Source: Rothia sp. P100 (GTDB lineage: Bacteria; Actinomycetota; Actinomycetes; Actinomycetales; Micrococcaceae). From it: a stretch of DNA of 64,000 bases. The position numbers were made by a program, and so were the translations under genes. Shown here piece after piece: positions 16,928 to 25,454 of this stretch (position 1 is its first letter; each line of letters begins with the position of its first letter). The notes under the pieces were generated by a model. That model was given only the letters and a program-made list of their open reading frames with translations. It was not told the DNA's origin and made no database searches. Location of the stretch: positions 620,001-684,000 of the forward strand of contig NZ_JAMAYG010000001.1 in assembly GCF_023712425.1 (NCBI RefSeq), read 5' to 3'.

Positions 16928-18520
16928 ATGAGTTCTACCTCAACCAGCGCACCCAAAAAGCGCGAAGGCTTCTCAAGCCGCAAGGTCTTCATTTTTGCTG
17001 CCATCGGTTCAGCCGTGGGTCTTGGCAACATCTGGCGTTTCCCCTACGTTGCCTATGACAATGGCGGCGGTGCCTTTATGATCCCCTACCTGGTCGCCCT
17101 GCTGACTGCCGGTCTGCCCTTCCTCTTCTTTGACTACGTCATCGGTCACCGTGCCCGGGCGTCCTCCCCACTCGCCTTCCGCCGCCTAAACCGTAAAACC
17201 GAGTTCATCGGTTGGTGGCACATGGGCATCAACTTCATCATCGCTGTCTACTATGCAGCGATTCTGGCCTGGGCCGCCCGCTACGTCATTTACTCTTTCA
17301 CCCACGAATGGGGCGATGACCCAGCGACCTTCCTGATGACTGACTTCCTGCAGGTCTCAGACCCCGCAGCCGGAGTCACCTTTGACTTTGTGCCCGGCAT
17401 CCTGATCCCCATCCTGATTATCTGGGTTCTCTTGGCCGTTGTTATGTCTCTAGGCGTGCAGAAGGGCGTTGGCCTTGCCAACATCTTCTTCATCCCCCTG
17501 CTGGTCGTCATGTTTGTTGCCCTCGTTGCCTACTCACTGACCCTCACCGGCGCATGGACAGGTCTTGATGCACTCTTCACCCCTGACTGGTCAGCACTGA
17601 CCCGCCCCGAAGTATGGGTAGCAGCTTACGGTCAGATCTTCTTCTCACTGTCCATCGGTTTTGGCATCATGATCACCTACGCCTCCTACCTCAAGAAGAA
17701 AACCGACCTCACCGGCACCGGTGCTGTCGTTGGCTTCGCCAACTCAGGCTTCGAGCTGCTGGCAGGCATCGGCGTCTTTGCAGCCCTGGGCTTCATGGCA
17801 ACCGCAGCAGGCATCGGCGTCTCCGAGGTAGCCACCTCAGGTATCGGCCTCGCCTTCATCGCCTTCCCCACCATCATCTCTCAGGCACCGGGAGGCACCC
17901 TCATCGGCGTGCTCTTCTTCAGCTCCCTGCTCTTCGCCGGTTTCACCTCCATCATCTCCATTGTTGAAGTAATCGTTGCCGGCATTGAGGACAAGTTCAA
18001 CCTGGGCCGGGTACGTTCAACCCTGCTAGTGGTCCTGCCTATCGCCATCATCTCAACCCTGCTGATGGCAACCACTTCAGGCCTCTTCGTCCTGGACATC
18101 CTCGATAACTTCGTCAACCAGTTCGGCATTCTCGCCGCAGGTTTGGTCTCCATCTTTGTGGTCGCCTACCTGGTACGAGCCCTTCCCACCCTGCGCGATC
18201 ACATCAACGCTCGCTCCTCCTGGAAGATGGGTAAGCTCTGGATGATCCTGCTGGCAGGCGTCACCCCGATTATTCTGGGCTACTCACTGGTTAATACCTT
18301 CATCAACCTCATGAATGAGCCCTACGAAGGTTACCCGGCAGAAATGCTCAACATCTTTGGTTGGGGCATGGTTGTCGTCTTGCTGGTCGCAGCGGTTATT
18401 ATTTCTCTGCTCCCCTGGCCTAAGACCTCACGCGCATCACTAACCCCGCCGGCTCCCCCCGTTTCAGGCGGCAAAGTGCAGCACGACCACGTTGATTCAG
18501 CCGCACAGAAAGGTCTATAA
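16928..18520 (+). CDS. Sodium-dependent amino acid transporter (NSS/SNF family, large subunit)
   Basis: A 530-residue LeuT-fold symporter with about eleven to twelve helices. The unwound helix-1 motif of the substrate and sodium site is clear (AAIGSAVGLGNIWRFPY). Other NSS marks are GGGAFMIPYLVALLTAG and the helix-6 region GQIFFSLSIGFGIMITYASY. It imports an amino acid with sodium. The small gene 4 bp downstream is a MetS-type small subunit, which points to the methionine/alanine-transporting branch (MetPS of corynebacteria). The two genes form an operon ended by a strong terminator. Confidence 0.92.
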   Translation: MSSTSTSAPKKREGFSSRKVFIFAAIGSAVGLGNIWRFPYVAYDNGGGAFMIPYLVALLTAGLPFLFFDYVIGHRARASSPLAFRRLNRKTEFIGWWHMGINFIIAVYYAAILAWAARYVIYSFTHEWGDDPATFLMTDFLQVSDPAAGVTFDFVPGILIPILIIWVLLAVVMSLGVQKGVGLANIFFIPLLVVMFVALVAYSLTLTGAWTGLDALFTPDWSALTRPEVWVAAYGQIFFSLSIGFGIMITYASYLKKKTDLTGTGAVVGFANSGFELLAGIGVFAALGFMATAAGIGVSEVATSGIGLAFIAFPTIISQAPGGTLIGVLFFSSLLFAGFTSIISIVEVIVAGIEDKFNLGRVRSTLLVVLPIAIISTLLMATTSGLFVLDILDNFVNQFGILAAGLVSIFVVAYLVRALPTLRDHINARSSWKMGKLWMILLAGVTPIILGYSLVNTFINLMNEPYEGYPAEMLNIFGWGMVVVLLVAAVIISLLPWPKTSRASLTPPAPPVSGGKVQHDHVDSAAQKGL

Positions 18521-18523
18521 GCC

Positions 18524-18676
18524 ATGAGCACACCGGCAATCATCATGCTATTTATTTCAATCGCCCTCATCTGGGGCGGGCTAGGCGCCGCTTTGGTGCA
18601 CATGTCCCGTCACCCCGACGAAGCGGGCAGTGAACCAAACGATGGCAGCGAAGTATCTACGTCCACCCAGCTCTAG
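18524..18676 (+). CDS. MetS-type small subunit of the NSS transporter
   Basis: A 50-residue protein with one hydrophobic helix (TPAIIMLFISIALIWGGLG), then a short charged tail (HMSRHPDEAGSEPND). This matches the methionine/alanine import small subunit family in size, topology and the WGGL motif. The ATG lies 4 bp after the stop of the large subunit, so they are surely co-transcribed and likely coupled. In Corynebacterium the small subunit is needed for transport activity. It is short enough to be missed by automatic gene finders. Confidence 0.88.
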   Translation: MSTPAIIMLFISIALIWGGLGAALVHMSRHPDEAGSEPNDGSEVSTSTQL

Positions 18677-18692
18677 CTAGCTCTCTGCATAG

Positions 18693-18735
18693 AAAGTGCC
18701 CCGGCAGTTATTGCGATAGCTGCCGGGGCACTTTT
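18693..18735 (+). terminator. Rho-independent terminator after the NSS operon
   Basis: A 15-bp perfect stem (AAAGTGCCCCGGCAG / CTGCCGGGGCACTTT) followed by TTATG. It lies 17 bp after the small subunit stop. Confidence 0.92.
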
Positions 18736-18797
18736 ATGTTGCTGAATAGAGGGGTAAATTGGTGTAATAGATACTTAATTTATGAGAGGTTAGCGCC

Positions 18798-19178
18798 ATG
18801 CCCGGAACTCACGAAGGAACAGCCCTTGTCTTCCCCCACCTACCCCAGGCACTCAAGCCTTTTGACACCAAGCCCCAAGCGAGAAAACTGGTGGATGCTG
18901 ACGGCGCCAACCTGGTCTTGCTCAGCTTCAAAAAGGGGCAAATATGGCGTGAACACCATTCGGTGCACCCTGTAGTAGTCCAGGTGCTTTCCGGAGCTGT
19001 TGATTTTGAAGTCAAGGGGCAGATCTTGCAGCTTCAGCCCGGCTCGCCCATCCACTTGACTGCTTATCTGCTGCACGAGGTACGCGCCACAGAGGATGCC
19101 ACAGTCATGGTTACCATGCTAACCGGCGAGCGTCATGACTCCGCCCGTATCAATCTAGACGGGGTGCACGCCCTCTAG
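18798..19178 (+). CDS. Single-domain cupin protein
   Basis: A 126-residue cupin. The two conserved beta-strand motifs are partly visible: HHSVHPVVVQVLSGAVDFEV for motif 1 and GSPIHLTAYLLHEVRATEDA for motif 2. The paired His of the metal site are therefore present, although the spacing is not textbook. Enzymatic role is unknown; small cupins can be isomerases, dioxygenases or sensors. GAGAGG lies upstream of the ATG. It converges on menD, and the two stop codons share the palindrome CTAG, leaving no intergenic space. Confidence 0.82.
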   Translation: MPGTHEGTALVFPHLPQALKPFDTKPQARKLVDADGANLVLLSFKKGQIWREHHSVHPVVVQVLSGAVDFEVKGQILQLQPGSPIHLTAYLLHEVRATEDATVMVTMLTGERHDSARINLDGVHAL

Positions 19179-20857
19179 GGGTGTACAACCTCCAGACTGA
19201 TGCCGTTCTTGCCCCAGGCTGACGCCAGCTCTTCGAGATTGGCGCTATGCGGGGTGGTGAAAAAGCGCTGCACGGTAGCACCGAACTGCTGCGTGCGCCC
19301 CAACTGACCATGTTCAAGGGTGGCAAAGATGCCGCCGCCACGGTCATCCAGCACGAGAATTTCAACATCGGGGGTGCGCTCTAGGGGACCAATATTCAGG
19401 GCACCAAGATCGTGGAGGAAGGTCAAATCTCCGCAGAGCACTCGCACCTTTGTGTTGAGCGCCAGTGAAATCCCGCTAGCAGTGGCAATAGTGCCATCAA
19501 TACCGGCTAAGCCTCGGTTAGCAAAAACTTGGGGGCTGCGAGCAGCGGCAGGAGCCACCAGGTCAAGATCACGGATAAGGTTCGAAGAACCCAGCAGAAG
19601 CACCGCATCATCTTCCAGGCAGGCTTCCCAGGCGCGCAGTGCCAGGGAGAAACCCGGGACGCGGGGGTCAACCTCGGCGTCGTAGGTTCCGTTGGTACGA
19701 TAATCTGCAACCTTCTGGCGCAGGGTTTCTTGCAGTGCTGCCCCGGCCTGCACCCAGGCGTGCAACCAGGGCTGCCCTTGGTCAGTCTTCCCGCCCTTAC
19801 CAGCAAAATCTGCTAGCTGGCGCAGGCTCTCTAGCACGGGGTAATCCAGCGCGCCAGGCTGATGCCAGGGGGGCGGGCTGGGCTCGTAGATAGCACGTTC
19901 AACGCCCTTATTAGCCAGCAGGGCTGCAACCGGGCGGCTGAGAGTTGTGTGGCCGAAAATGACGGCGCGTTCAATCTGCTGCCCCAGTTCTCCGGCTAAT
20001 ATATGGCGGTATGCTGGCACAGCAACCGGTGAGAAACGAGCGTTCGAGGAGGGTTCAGCCAGCAGGGGTAGACCCAGTTTCTGGGCAAACTGCTGAGCAA
20101 GTGCACCTGCCCCGTCACCTGCAACAACCACGGTGCGATGGGAGCCTGCGGGCAGGTCATTGGAGCGCAGCCAGCTTTCAGCGGTGAAATCAAGGTGGCG
20201 GGGGTGGGGCGGTGCAGTAGTTGCCACTCCCTCCCGCAAAGACTGCGCCCAGCGCTGGAGAATTTGCGCATCAGCTTCATGAGGTGTCAGTGGAGTATCG
20301 AAAGCAATATTGAGGTGTACTGGGCCAACCGGCTGGCCAGAGGGCTGACCCCAGTTCTCAGGATTCCGCCCGGTGAGTGCCGCAAGGGCGCGGTGAAAGG
20401 CAGTATTTTGTGGGTCATCTTCAGCTGCAGTGTAGTTTTCTAGGGCGGCAAAGGCACGCACGTGGCGCCCCAAAAGGGCACTTTGATCGGTGGTCTGATT
20501 AGCTCCGGTGCCCTGCAGGCGTGCAGGCCTGTCAGCAGAAAGGACGGCCAGAGAAGCCCCTGAATGATAAGCCTCCATAACTGCAGGCAAGCACTCCCCC
20601 ACCGCTGTGCCGCTGGTCGTGACGACTCCTACGGGAGCTCCACTGGCACGGGCGATACCCAGGGCAGTGAAAGCCGCTACCCTCTCATCAATGCGAACAT
20701 GTGCCTCTATCACCCCGGCGTCCACCAGTGCACCGATAGCATAGGTCAGTGGGGCTGAACGGGACCCTGGCGAAACGAGGACGTGCCGCATACCCGTGCG
20801 CACCAGGGTGTCGAGCACGGTCACAGCGGTCATGATGGAGGGGCTAGGTGAAGTCAC
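19175..20857 (-). CDS. menD: SEPHCHC synthase, menaquinone step 2
   Basis: A 560-residue thiamine-diphosphate enzyme that adds 2-oxoglutarate to isochorismate. The N-terminal domain carries VLVSPGSRSAPLTYA and the catalytic Glu region (RIDERVAAFTALGIARASG). ADRPARLQGTGANQTTDQ is the MenD signature. The C-terminal ThDP site contains GLAGIDGTIATASG and VLDDRGGGIF. The start is a GTG with TAAACT six bases upstream and no ribosome site, consistent with a leaderless message. Its 3' end touches the cupin gene. menC lies on the same strand further upstream, with a DUF805 gene between. Confidence 0.95.
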   Translation of the reverse strand: MTSPSPSIMTAVTVLDTLVRTGMRHVLVSPGSRSAPLTYAIGALVDAGVIEAHVRIDERVAAFTALGIARASGAPVGVVTTSGTAVGECLPAVMEAYHSGASLAVLSADRPARLQGTGANQTTDQSALLGRHVRAFAALENYTAAEDDPQNTAFHRALAALTGRNPENWGQPSGQPVGPVHLNIAFDTPLTPHEADAQILQRWAQSLREGVATTAPPHPRHLDFTAESWLRSNDLPAGSHRTVVVAGDGAGALAQQFAQKLGLPLLAEPSSNARFSPVAVPAYRHILAGELGQQIERAVIFGHTTLSRPVAALLANKGVERAIYEPSPPPWHQPGALDYPVLESLRQLADFAGKGGKTDQGQPWLHAWVQAGAALQETLRQKVADYRTNGTYDAEVDPRVPGFSLALRAWEACLEDDAVLLLGSSNLIRDLDLVAPAAARSPQVFANRGLAGIDGTIATASGISLALNTKVRVLCGDLTFLHDLGALNIGPLERTPDVEILVLDDRGGGIFATLEHGQLGRTQQFGATVQRFFTTPHSANLEELASAWGKNGISLEVVHP

Positions 20858-20863
20858 CTCACC

Positions 20864-20869
20864 AGTTTA
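20864..20869 (-). promoter_or_regulatory. -10 hexamer TAAACT, leaderless menD
   Basis: On the minus strand TAAACT is followed by GGTGAG and then the GTG start at 20857 (6 nt). Confidence 0.55.
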
Positions 20870-20899
20870 CTCCGCCTGGGCTTGGGGCAGATTAAGTGG

Positions 20900-21421
20900 C
20901 TAGGAATCGAAGCGCCTACCCTCGGGTTTACCAGGTAGGGCTGAGAGCACCAGGCTACCCAGGTTTCCTGCAACGGGGATGGCGTTGAGCCAAAGCCAGT
21001 GCCCTGAGAGGTTGATATCGTGCAAGCGGCGCACACTAACCGTGAAACTAGGGGCTGCGGTAGCCACCACCAGGGGCAGACTAAAGAGCAAAGAGGTCTC
21101 CGCCAGGCGGTCACTGTGCTGCTTGCGGGCTTCTTTCTCAGCCTCCGTCTCAGCTGCTCCGGGGGCAGGTACGCGGACGATGGGCACCAGACGTTCCAGT
21201 GCACCCGGGTTGGCCGCATAAGCTTCGGGGTGTTTTGCGCGGTCGTAGTGACGGGCTGCGATGTCGCAGGCAGCTAATCCGCCGGTGAGGATGAGGGTGG
21301 GCCACCAGTATTCACTGCGGGAGGCGCGCCCTTTCATCTCAAAGCTCTTGGAGAAAAAGTTCTTCATGGCGACGCAGGGGCTAACGCCAGGAGCGGGTTG
21401 TAGGTTGAACAGGTCAGTCAT
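20900..21421 (-). CDS. DUF805 membrane protein
   Basis: A 173-residue protein of the DUF805 family, integral membrane proteins of unknown role. The two family signatures are present: FEMKGRASRSEYWWPTLIL near residue 28 and VRRLHDINLSGHWLWLN near residue 128. Hydrophobic helices surround them. A hydrophilic insert (about 60-105, rich in Glu, Ala and Lys) splits the helices and is longer than usual. AAGGAGG precedes the ATG with good spacing. It sits between menC and menD on the same strand and could be co-transcribed with menD, but menD appears to have its own promoter. Confidence 0.85.
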   Translation of the reverse strand: MTDLFNLQPAPGVSPCVAMKNFFSKSFEMKGRASRSEYWWPTLILTGGLAACDIAARHYDRAKHPEAYAANPGALERLVPIVRVPAPGAAETEAEKEARKQHSDRLAETSLLFSLPLVVATAAPSFTVSVRRLHDINLSGHWLWLNAIPVAGNLGSLVLSALPGKPEGRRFDS

Positions 21422-21535
21422 AAGCCCTCCTTGCTAGAGCATCCGGTCATCACAGTCTACAGCAAGAAGTGACCTACATCATAGAGCTTATGACTATCAA
21501 CGGAATCGCTATTAGCAAAGGCCCACCAGCGACAA

Positions 21536-22564
21536 CTAAGGTTTCTGAGCCTCTAACAGGCGGTAGCAGTCCCTGATACGGTGATGCCAGTGAGCCACAC
21601 GGTCAGCCGGTGCTGCAAGTTCTTGAAGCAGGGCAGGGTCAGGTTCCACATCGCGCAAGGGTAGCTGTCCGTCCACCGCCACCAGTGGGTTGCTGGTGAC
21701 ATCCTTACTCATCAGAGATACCGTACCTAGCCCGCACCCGTAGGGTAAATCTGGCAGGGCAGCCGCGAGCGCGGCTCCCGTGCGGATCCCTACAGAGCTT
21801 TCCAGGGCAGAGGAGACCACAGCGGGCAGGCCGGCAGCTTCAACGATGCTCAGTGCTCGGCGCACTCCACCCAGCGGTGCTGCTTTGATGATGAGCAGGT
21901 CTGCTGCTCCTAGGCGAGCAACGCGCAGGGGATCTTCTGCCTTACGCACAGACTCGTCAGCGGCGATCAGCAGGGGGTTGCCCGCAGAGCGCAGTGCCTC
22001 TCGCACCTTCGCTAGCCCTTCCACCGTTTCCACGGGCTGCTCAGCGTAGATAAGGTCATATTCAGAAAGAGCTGTGAGTGCTTGCACTGCCTGATCTTCT
22101 GACCAGCCCATATTGGCATCGATCTTGAGACGGGCGTCCGGCAGGTGCTTGCGGACTTCCGCAAGACGAGCACAGTCCTGTGCCAGTGATTCTGCAAAGG
22201 GAAGCCCAGGTTCAGCTACTTTTACTTTGACCTCGTGGACTTCTCCTCGGTAGCTCGCCAGGACGCCAGCGACCTGTGCCGGTGGGACGGCGGGTACGGT
22301 GGCATTGAGGGGCACTGATTCTCGCAGCGGAGCGGGGTAGCCCAGCCAGGCGGCTTCGAGGGCGCAAGCGAGCCAGGCGGCGGCCTCGTCGGGTTCATAT
22401 TCCAGAAAGGGAGCGAATTCTCCCCAGCCTGCTGGGCCTTGGATAAGAGCCGTTTCGCGTAGAGTTACCCCGCGGAACTTGACGCGCATAGGCAGATGCA
22501 CCACACGCGTCTGAGCTAGCACTGTTTCAAGCGGCGGCAGGGAACCGTCAAAAGGGTCAAGCAT
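21536..22564 (-). CDS. menC: o-Succinylbenzoate synthase
   Basis: A 342-residue enolase-superfamily enzyme that dehydrates SHCHC to o-succinylbenzoate. The catalytic Lys is in EVKVKVAE (KxK motif, about residue 133). The metal ligands are Asp in LKIDANMGW, Glu in YAEQPVE and Asp in IAADESVRK. A second Lys lies in LLIIKAAPLGG. The N-terminal capping domain (RVKFRGVTLRETALIQGPAGWGEF) matches actinobacterial MenC. TAGATT lies 6 nt before the ATG; GAGG is also present but only 1 nt from the start, too close to work. Confidence 0.94.
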   Translation of the reverse strand: MLDPFDGSLPPLETVLAQTRVVHLPMRVKFRGVTLRETALIQGPAGWGEFAPFLEYEPDEAAAWLACALEAAWLGYPAPLRESVPLNATVPAVPPAQVAGVLASYRGEVHEVKVKVAEPGLPFAESLAQDCARLAEVRKHLPDARLKIDANMGWSEDQAVQALTALSEYDLIYAEQPVETVEGLAKVREALRSAGNPLLIAADESVRKAEDPLRVARLGAADLLIIKAAPLGGVRRALSIVEAAGLPAVVSSALESSVGIRTGAALAAALPDLPYGCGLGTVSLMSKDVTSNPLVAVDGQLPLRDVEPDPALLQELAAPADRVAHWHHRIRDCYRLLEAQKP

Positions 22565-22570
22565 GCCTCA

Positions 22571-22576
22571 AATCTA
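22571..22576 (-). promoter_or_regulatory. -10 hexamer TAGATT, leaderless menC
   Basis: On the minus strand TAGATT is followed by TGAGGC and the ATG at 22564 (6 nt). Confidence 0.55.
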
Positions 22577-22774
22577 CCGCACCTGCGAGAAGGCAGAGGA
22601 CCGCCGCATGTCGCGACCGTGCACCAAATACTCCGGCGGCTCCCAGGAAAGACTCATGTGGGTTTGCCACAATAGCTATCAGTCAAGATTTTGCCCGCAG
22701 TTTTCCTTGCGAGGCTACCGGTTGGTAGGCTCAAGGAAGTTCTCGCATTTTCAGAAAGGTAGTTGGGGTTCACT

Positions 22775-24247
22775 GTGAATTTTGAGAAACGCACCGACCG
22801 CGCTCATGCCGCTCCGTCTGAAGATGCAACAGAGGTGCTTTCCCCTAGCACATACCCTCAACGGGGCGCCGACCATGACGCCACTGTTGTGCTACCTACA
22901 CGGCACTATGATCGCGCTGAGAATACCGATGTCACTGTTATGCTGCCCGTTTCAGGGCAGGGCCGCCCCGAAGCGTCCTATAAGGCCAGCGCCAAAACCT
23001 CTCATACCGCTGATACTAAAGTGCTCACTGATGCAACAGAGCCGCTTGCCATGACTCGCCCACCCTCAGCAGGATCCAGCCTGCTCTCATCGGTTGCCGC
23101 CCAGGGAAAACGAACCGCAGAGCGGGTCAAAAAAGAAAGATCTGCCCGAAAGGCTGAAAAGGCGCAGAAGATGAGTGACAAACCAGCTTCAGCGCCCATC
23201 GTGCCCGGCACCCAGCAGTTCACCCCACCAGCTGCTCAGTACAACCTCGGCAAGCTCATGTTTGGTGGCAGAATGAGCAACCAGCAGTCTCCCTCCTACA
23301 GTTCGCAGGTTGCCCCGGCTACCTCTGCCGAGAATTCTCCCTCGGGCAGACTGCACATGCTGACTCCCTCGCATCTCCGCCAGACTCGCCCTTCCCTCTG
23401 GACGCTTTTGCAGCACTTCTTTGCTGCCGGCACGATGCTCTTTCTGCTCATTGCTGCCGTGGTCTTCTTTATTACTACCCCCGCCGGCCAGCAGCTAGAT
23501 GAAACCTCCTTCCAGGAGTTCTCCTACCGGTTCATGCTCTACACCCAGCAGACCTCTAGTCTGCTGGATATGATTCCAGCAGCAGCGGGCGTTATTGCAG
23601 CCGTGGGCATTCTCTTTGTGCTGATTTGGAAGCACCGCTTTGTGCCTGCCTTGGTGGGCCTGGGTATGGCGATAGGTGCTAACATCACCACTCAACTGCT
23701 CAAGAACTATTTCATCGTCAAACCCAACCTGGGTATACAAGAGGCAACTATCAACTCAGCACCGTCCGGTCACACGACCTTTGCCGCAGCTGCCGGATTG
23801 GCACTTTTCCTGGCCTCACCCAAACGTTTCCGGCCCACGGTGGCGCTTTTTAGCATGGTATTCACGGTTGCTGCCGGCTACTCCACCGTGGTCAATGGCT
23901 GGCACCGCCCCTCCGACGTCGTTGCCGCTATTCTCGTCACCGGGCTGTGGGGCATCCTGGGGCTCATCATTCTCCGCTTTATGCGCTCTGAAGAGCTAGA
24001 CATGAGTGATACCCAGCGCTCGGGGCTTATCCTGGTTCCCCTCCTCACTATCACGGGTTTCTTTGTGGGGTTCTGCGCTTTCTCGCTCTACTGTGTCACT
24101 TGGTTCAACCCCATCCCGGGCAGCTCTTTCGTGGCAGCAATCTGCATGATTGCAGCGGTAGCGGCGCTGACCACCAGCATGCTCATCGCCCTGCTCCGGC
24201 CACAGAACAAGCAGCGCAGTGCCTACCGCAAGGTTTGGGTCTACTAG
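22775..24247 (+). CDS. PAP2-family membrane phosphatase with a threonine-rich disordered N-terminus
   Basis: About 490 residues. The N-terminal 205 residues are hydrophilic and disordered, with repeated DAT-V-L-type motifs (EDATEVLSP, HDATVVLPT, DVTVMLPV, DTKVLTDATEPL). The rest has six hydrophobic helices and the phosphatase motifs SAPSGHTTF and NGWHRPSDVVAA. Motif 1 is degenerate (KNYFIVKPNLG), as in many actinobacterial PAP2 proteins. It probably acts on an undecaprenyl or lipid phosphate at the outer face of the membrane. I start at the GTG at 22775 with GGGG 7 nt upstream; an in-frame TTG at 22763 would add four residues. It is divergent from menC. Confidence 0.85.
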   Translation: MNFEKRTDRAHAAPSEDATEVLSPSTYPQRGADHDATVVLPTRHYDRAENTDVTVMLPVSGQGRPEASYKASAKTSHTADTKVLTDATEPLAMTRPPSAGSSLLSSVAAQGKRTAERVKKERSARKAEKAQKMSDKPASAPIVPGTQQFTPPAAQYNLGKLMFGGRMSNQQSPSYSSQVAPATSAENSPSGRLHMLTPSHLRQTRPSLWTLLQHFFAAGTMLFLLIAAVVFFITTPAGQQLDETSFQEFSYRFMLYTQQTSSLLDMIPAAAGVIAAVGILFVLIWKHRFVPALVGLGMAIGANITTQLLKNYFIVKPNLGIQEATINSAPSGHTTFAAAAGLALFLASPKRFRPTVALFSMVFTVAAGYSTVVNGWHRPSDVVAAILVTGLWGILGLIILRFMRSEELDMSDTQRSGLILVPLLTITGFFVGFCAFSLYCVTWFNPIPGSSFVAAICMIAAVAALTTSMLIALLRPQNKQRSAYRKVWVY

Positions 24248-24270
24248 AAACTGTGCCTACTCATAAAAAT

Positions 24271-24313
24271 GAGGGCGCTGACTCCCCTACCAAGAAGGAG
24301 AGCCAGCGCCCTC
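24271..24313 (+). terminator. Rho-independent terminator after the PAP2 gene
   Basis: Stem GAGGGCGCTG / CAGCGCCCTC with inner CTCC/GGAG pairing, followed by TATTGTTG. It lies between convergent PAP2 and MBL genes and may serve both. Confidence 0.8.
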
Positions 24314-24330
24314 TATTGTTGTACTAGCCT

Positions 24331-25245
24331 TTAGCCGTTGCCCAGGGTAATGGGCCCGGTGAGTCCTGAAGGCTCAGTGGCATCAAAGTTGACGGCGGCA
24401 AGGGGCTGACCCTGCTCTTCAAATCTCTGCAGCTTCTGCAAGCGATCAAGCAGAATGCGGGTAGAGCCACCTGAGTAGGGTAGCTGATACATCGAGGCAG
24501 TCGTTGCCCCCTTCACGCGGGTGAGTGCCGATTCAGAAATTTTCTGGATGGCGTCCTGCATAGTTTCTGCCATGCGCTCAATGAAGGTACGCTCCACGGG
24601 AGTGCCGTGGCCGGGCACGAAGATGCGGTAGCGATCCAGCCCCACTAGCGTCTGAAGGGTTTTGACCCAGAGCTCCGGGAAGGAGTCATCGAAGGCGGGG
24701 TCCGAGCCCTGCTCCACGATGTCACCGGTAAAGAGAACGTCATCGACGCCCACCAAAATGTCATTATCGGTGTGTGCAAGCCCCAGGTATATGAGGGTGA
24801 TAGCACGTTCACCCAGTTCGACGCGGGTAAAGGCGGGGCGGGTACCATCACCGGGCAGGAAGCGGGTGGGGGGCACAAGCTCAGTGTTGGGGCCCTGAGC
24901 ATGCGCCATCTCGGGTTCTAGCACCTCGACGTAGGGGCGTTGGGCGTCCCCGTACTTTTCGATGGCGCGGCCTGCGCGGGGGTGGGACCAAAAATCAGTG
25001 ACACCGTCTGCTTTGAAAACAGCGTTGCCCATGAAGCGATCAAAATGAGCGTGGGTGTTCACCGCGACCAGGGGAAGGTCTGTAATACGCCTGATGGCGC
25101 GCAGAATTTCGGCACCCTGGCGCGGGCCAGCACCGGTGTCAACAATCATGGCACGCTCAGCACCAACGATCAGACCGGAGTTGAGACGGTAGTTATCAGT
25201 GGAAATCTGATAAATGCCGTCGGCAATTTCAATAGTTCTAGCCAT
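24331..25245 (-). CDS. MBL-fold metallo-hydrolase
   Basis: A 304-residue metallo-beta-lactamase-fold protein. The metal motif is THAHFDRF (HxHxD), followed by GLAHTDND and the Asp in LFTGDIVEQGSD, then VPGHGTP. The fifth position is Arg instead of His in HxHxDR, as in some quorum-lactonase-like and unassigned branches. No signal peptide is visible, so it acts in the cytoplasm. The substrate is unknown. TAACTT ends 7 nt before the ATG, and no ribosome site is seen. The C-terminal 70 residues are helical and not part of the core. Confidence 0.85.
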   Translation of the reverse strand: MARTIEIADGIYQISTDNYRLNSGLIVGAERAMIVDTGAGPRQGAEILRAIRRITDLPLVAVNTHAHFDRFMGNAVFKADGVTDFWSHPRAGRAIEKYGDAQRPYVEVLEPEMAHAQGPNTELVPPTRFLPGDGTRPAFTRVELGERAITLIYLGLAHTDNDILVGVDDVLFTGDIVEQGSDPAFDDSFPELWVKTLQTLVGLDRYRIFVPGHGTPVERTFIERMAETMQDAIQKISESALTRVKGATTASMYQLPYSGGSTRILLDRLQKLQRFEEQGQPLAAVNFDATEPSGLTGPITLGNG

Positions 25246-25441
25246 ACTTCTAAAGTTACTGGAAATCTTCGCCCTATTTACCTTAAAAGTGCACTGTGTG
25301 CATCGGTTTCTTGAGGCTAACCATCACTAAACGGAGAGTTTTCCCTCATCAGCGTGTTTTGGTGGGGAAAAGCACGCGATGATGATAGTTAGAGACAGCA
25401 TCAAGTGGGGCCTATAGGCTTAGCTGTTTTCACCCCTCCAC

Positions 25442-25447
25442 TACACT
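25442..25447 (+). promoter_or_regulatory. -10 hexamer TACACT, leaderless gluQ
   Basis: TACACT is followed by GGGAAGC and the GTG at 25455 (7 nt). Confidence 0.55.
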
Positions 25448-25454
25448 GGGAAGC

